Of a stretch of DNA of 5,155 bases, positions 5,079-5,155 are shown piece after piece. The stretch's first letter is position 1; every line of letters starts with the position of its first letter. The notes under the pieces were generated by a model. It was not told the origin of the DNA. It saw only the letters and a program-made list of their open reading frames with translations, and ran no database searches. Source of the DNA: Caldiserica bacterium UBA4822 (GTDB lineage: Bacteria > Caldisericota > Caldisericia > Cryosericales > Cryosericaceae); NCBI GenBank assembly GCA_002402295.1, contig DHFO01000013.1, forward strand, positions 1-5,155. The letters are read 5' to 3'. The translations under genes were made by a program, and so were the position numbers.

Positions 5079-5155
5079 TCAGCTGATGCCACCCGCCATG
5101 GTGAAGATGGGCAGGTACAGCGAGATGAGCACCCATCCAATCATGCCTCCCACCA
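5079..5155 (-). CDS. pilC: C-terminal end of a PilC/GspF-family inner-membrane platform protein (partial, 5' end outside window)
   Basis: Only the last 24 codons and the TGA are present, in the frame whose first complete codon starts at 5153. They encode a hydrophobic stretch, VGGMIGWVLISLYLPIFTMA, followed by GGIS. A final membrane helix ending in an LYLPIF motif close to the C-terminus is characteristic of the PilC/PilG/GspF platform proteins. These sit in the cytoplasmic membrane and couple the assembly ATPase to pilin insertion. The position directly upstream of a major-pilin-like gene fits, because pilB-pilT-pilC-pilin order is common in type IV filament loci. The call rests on a short fragment plus context. 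A type II secretion GspF would look the same here. There is no canonical terminator with a T-run immediately after the stop. Confidence 0.75.
   Translation of the reverse strand, partial: VGGMIGWVLISLYLPIFTMAGGIS

Noticed and set aside
4754..5140. Minus-strand open frame of 128 codons through the gap upstream of the pilin
   Set aside because: It starts inside pilC in another frame, its composition is not protein-like, and it runs over the promoter-like and hairpin elements. An internal GTG about 14 bases after AGGAGG is too distant to be convincing.

Overview
The window is one stretch of a type IV pilus / type II secretion-like (type IV filament) locus, read entirely on the minus strand, so the biological order runs from high to low coordinates. 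It opens (5155-5079) with the last 24 codons of a PilC/GspF-type inner-membrane platform protein. A gap of about 380 bases follows, then a 166-residue major-pilin-like prepilin (4699-4199), a second non-coding gap of 200 bases, and four genes in a row that all encode prepilin-like proteins: a PilV/GspI-like minor pilin (3998-3072), a PilW/GspJ-like minor pilin (3075-2323), a large 666-residue PilX/GspK-like protein (2272-272) and the start of a GspH/FimT-like minor pilin (275 to the left edge). Four of the five prepilins carry the G^FTLIE class III signal. The large one has G^FALIF, lacking Glu at mature position 5, as is usual for the GspK tip pseudopilin. Nothing on the plus strand looks like a real gene. 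The minor-pilin genes are tightly packed. A/B and C/D overlap in ATGA, and B/C either overlap the same way or are separated by 50 bases, depending on which start of C is used. That points to one translationally coupled operon whose products would form the initiating or tip complex of the filament, probably I-J-K-H-like, while the 166-residue protein would form the shaft. The two gaps look regulatory. Upstream of the major pilin there are two promoter-like elements: a TTGACA-type site near 5020 and a sigma-54-like TGGCA-N6-TTGGA site at 4774-4759. Each has an inverted repeat starting within a few bases of its predicted transcript start. Between the major pilin and the minor-pilin operon there is a perfect 10-bp stem-loop, then a much longer 20-bp-arm hairpin bounded by A4 and T4 tracts that resembles a bidirectional terminator, then a good -10 hexamer (TATAGT) just before the first minor-pilin gene. 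The simplest reading is that the abundant pilin is made from its own transcript and the scarce minor pilins from a second one. Organism: the DNA is GC-rich by eye, uses AGGAGG-type ribosome binding sites, and some start choices are non-ATG or ambiguous. A cysteine-free GspG-like pilin together with a very large PilX-like protein does not fit the classical Pseudomonas/Neisseria arrangement. A deep-branching or less-studied bacterial phylum is plausible, but the window does not allow a taxonomic assignment. This is a recognisable machine rather than a wholly new system. The least ordinary parts are the large tip-like protein, the calcium-loop-like motif in the PilW-like protein, the unusually long leader of the PilV-like protein and the paired hairpins in the gaps.
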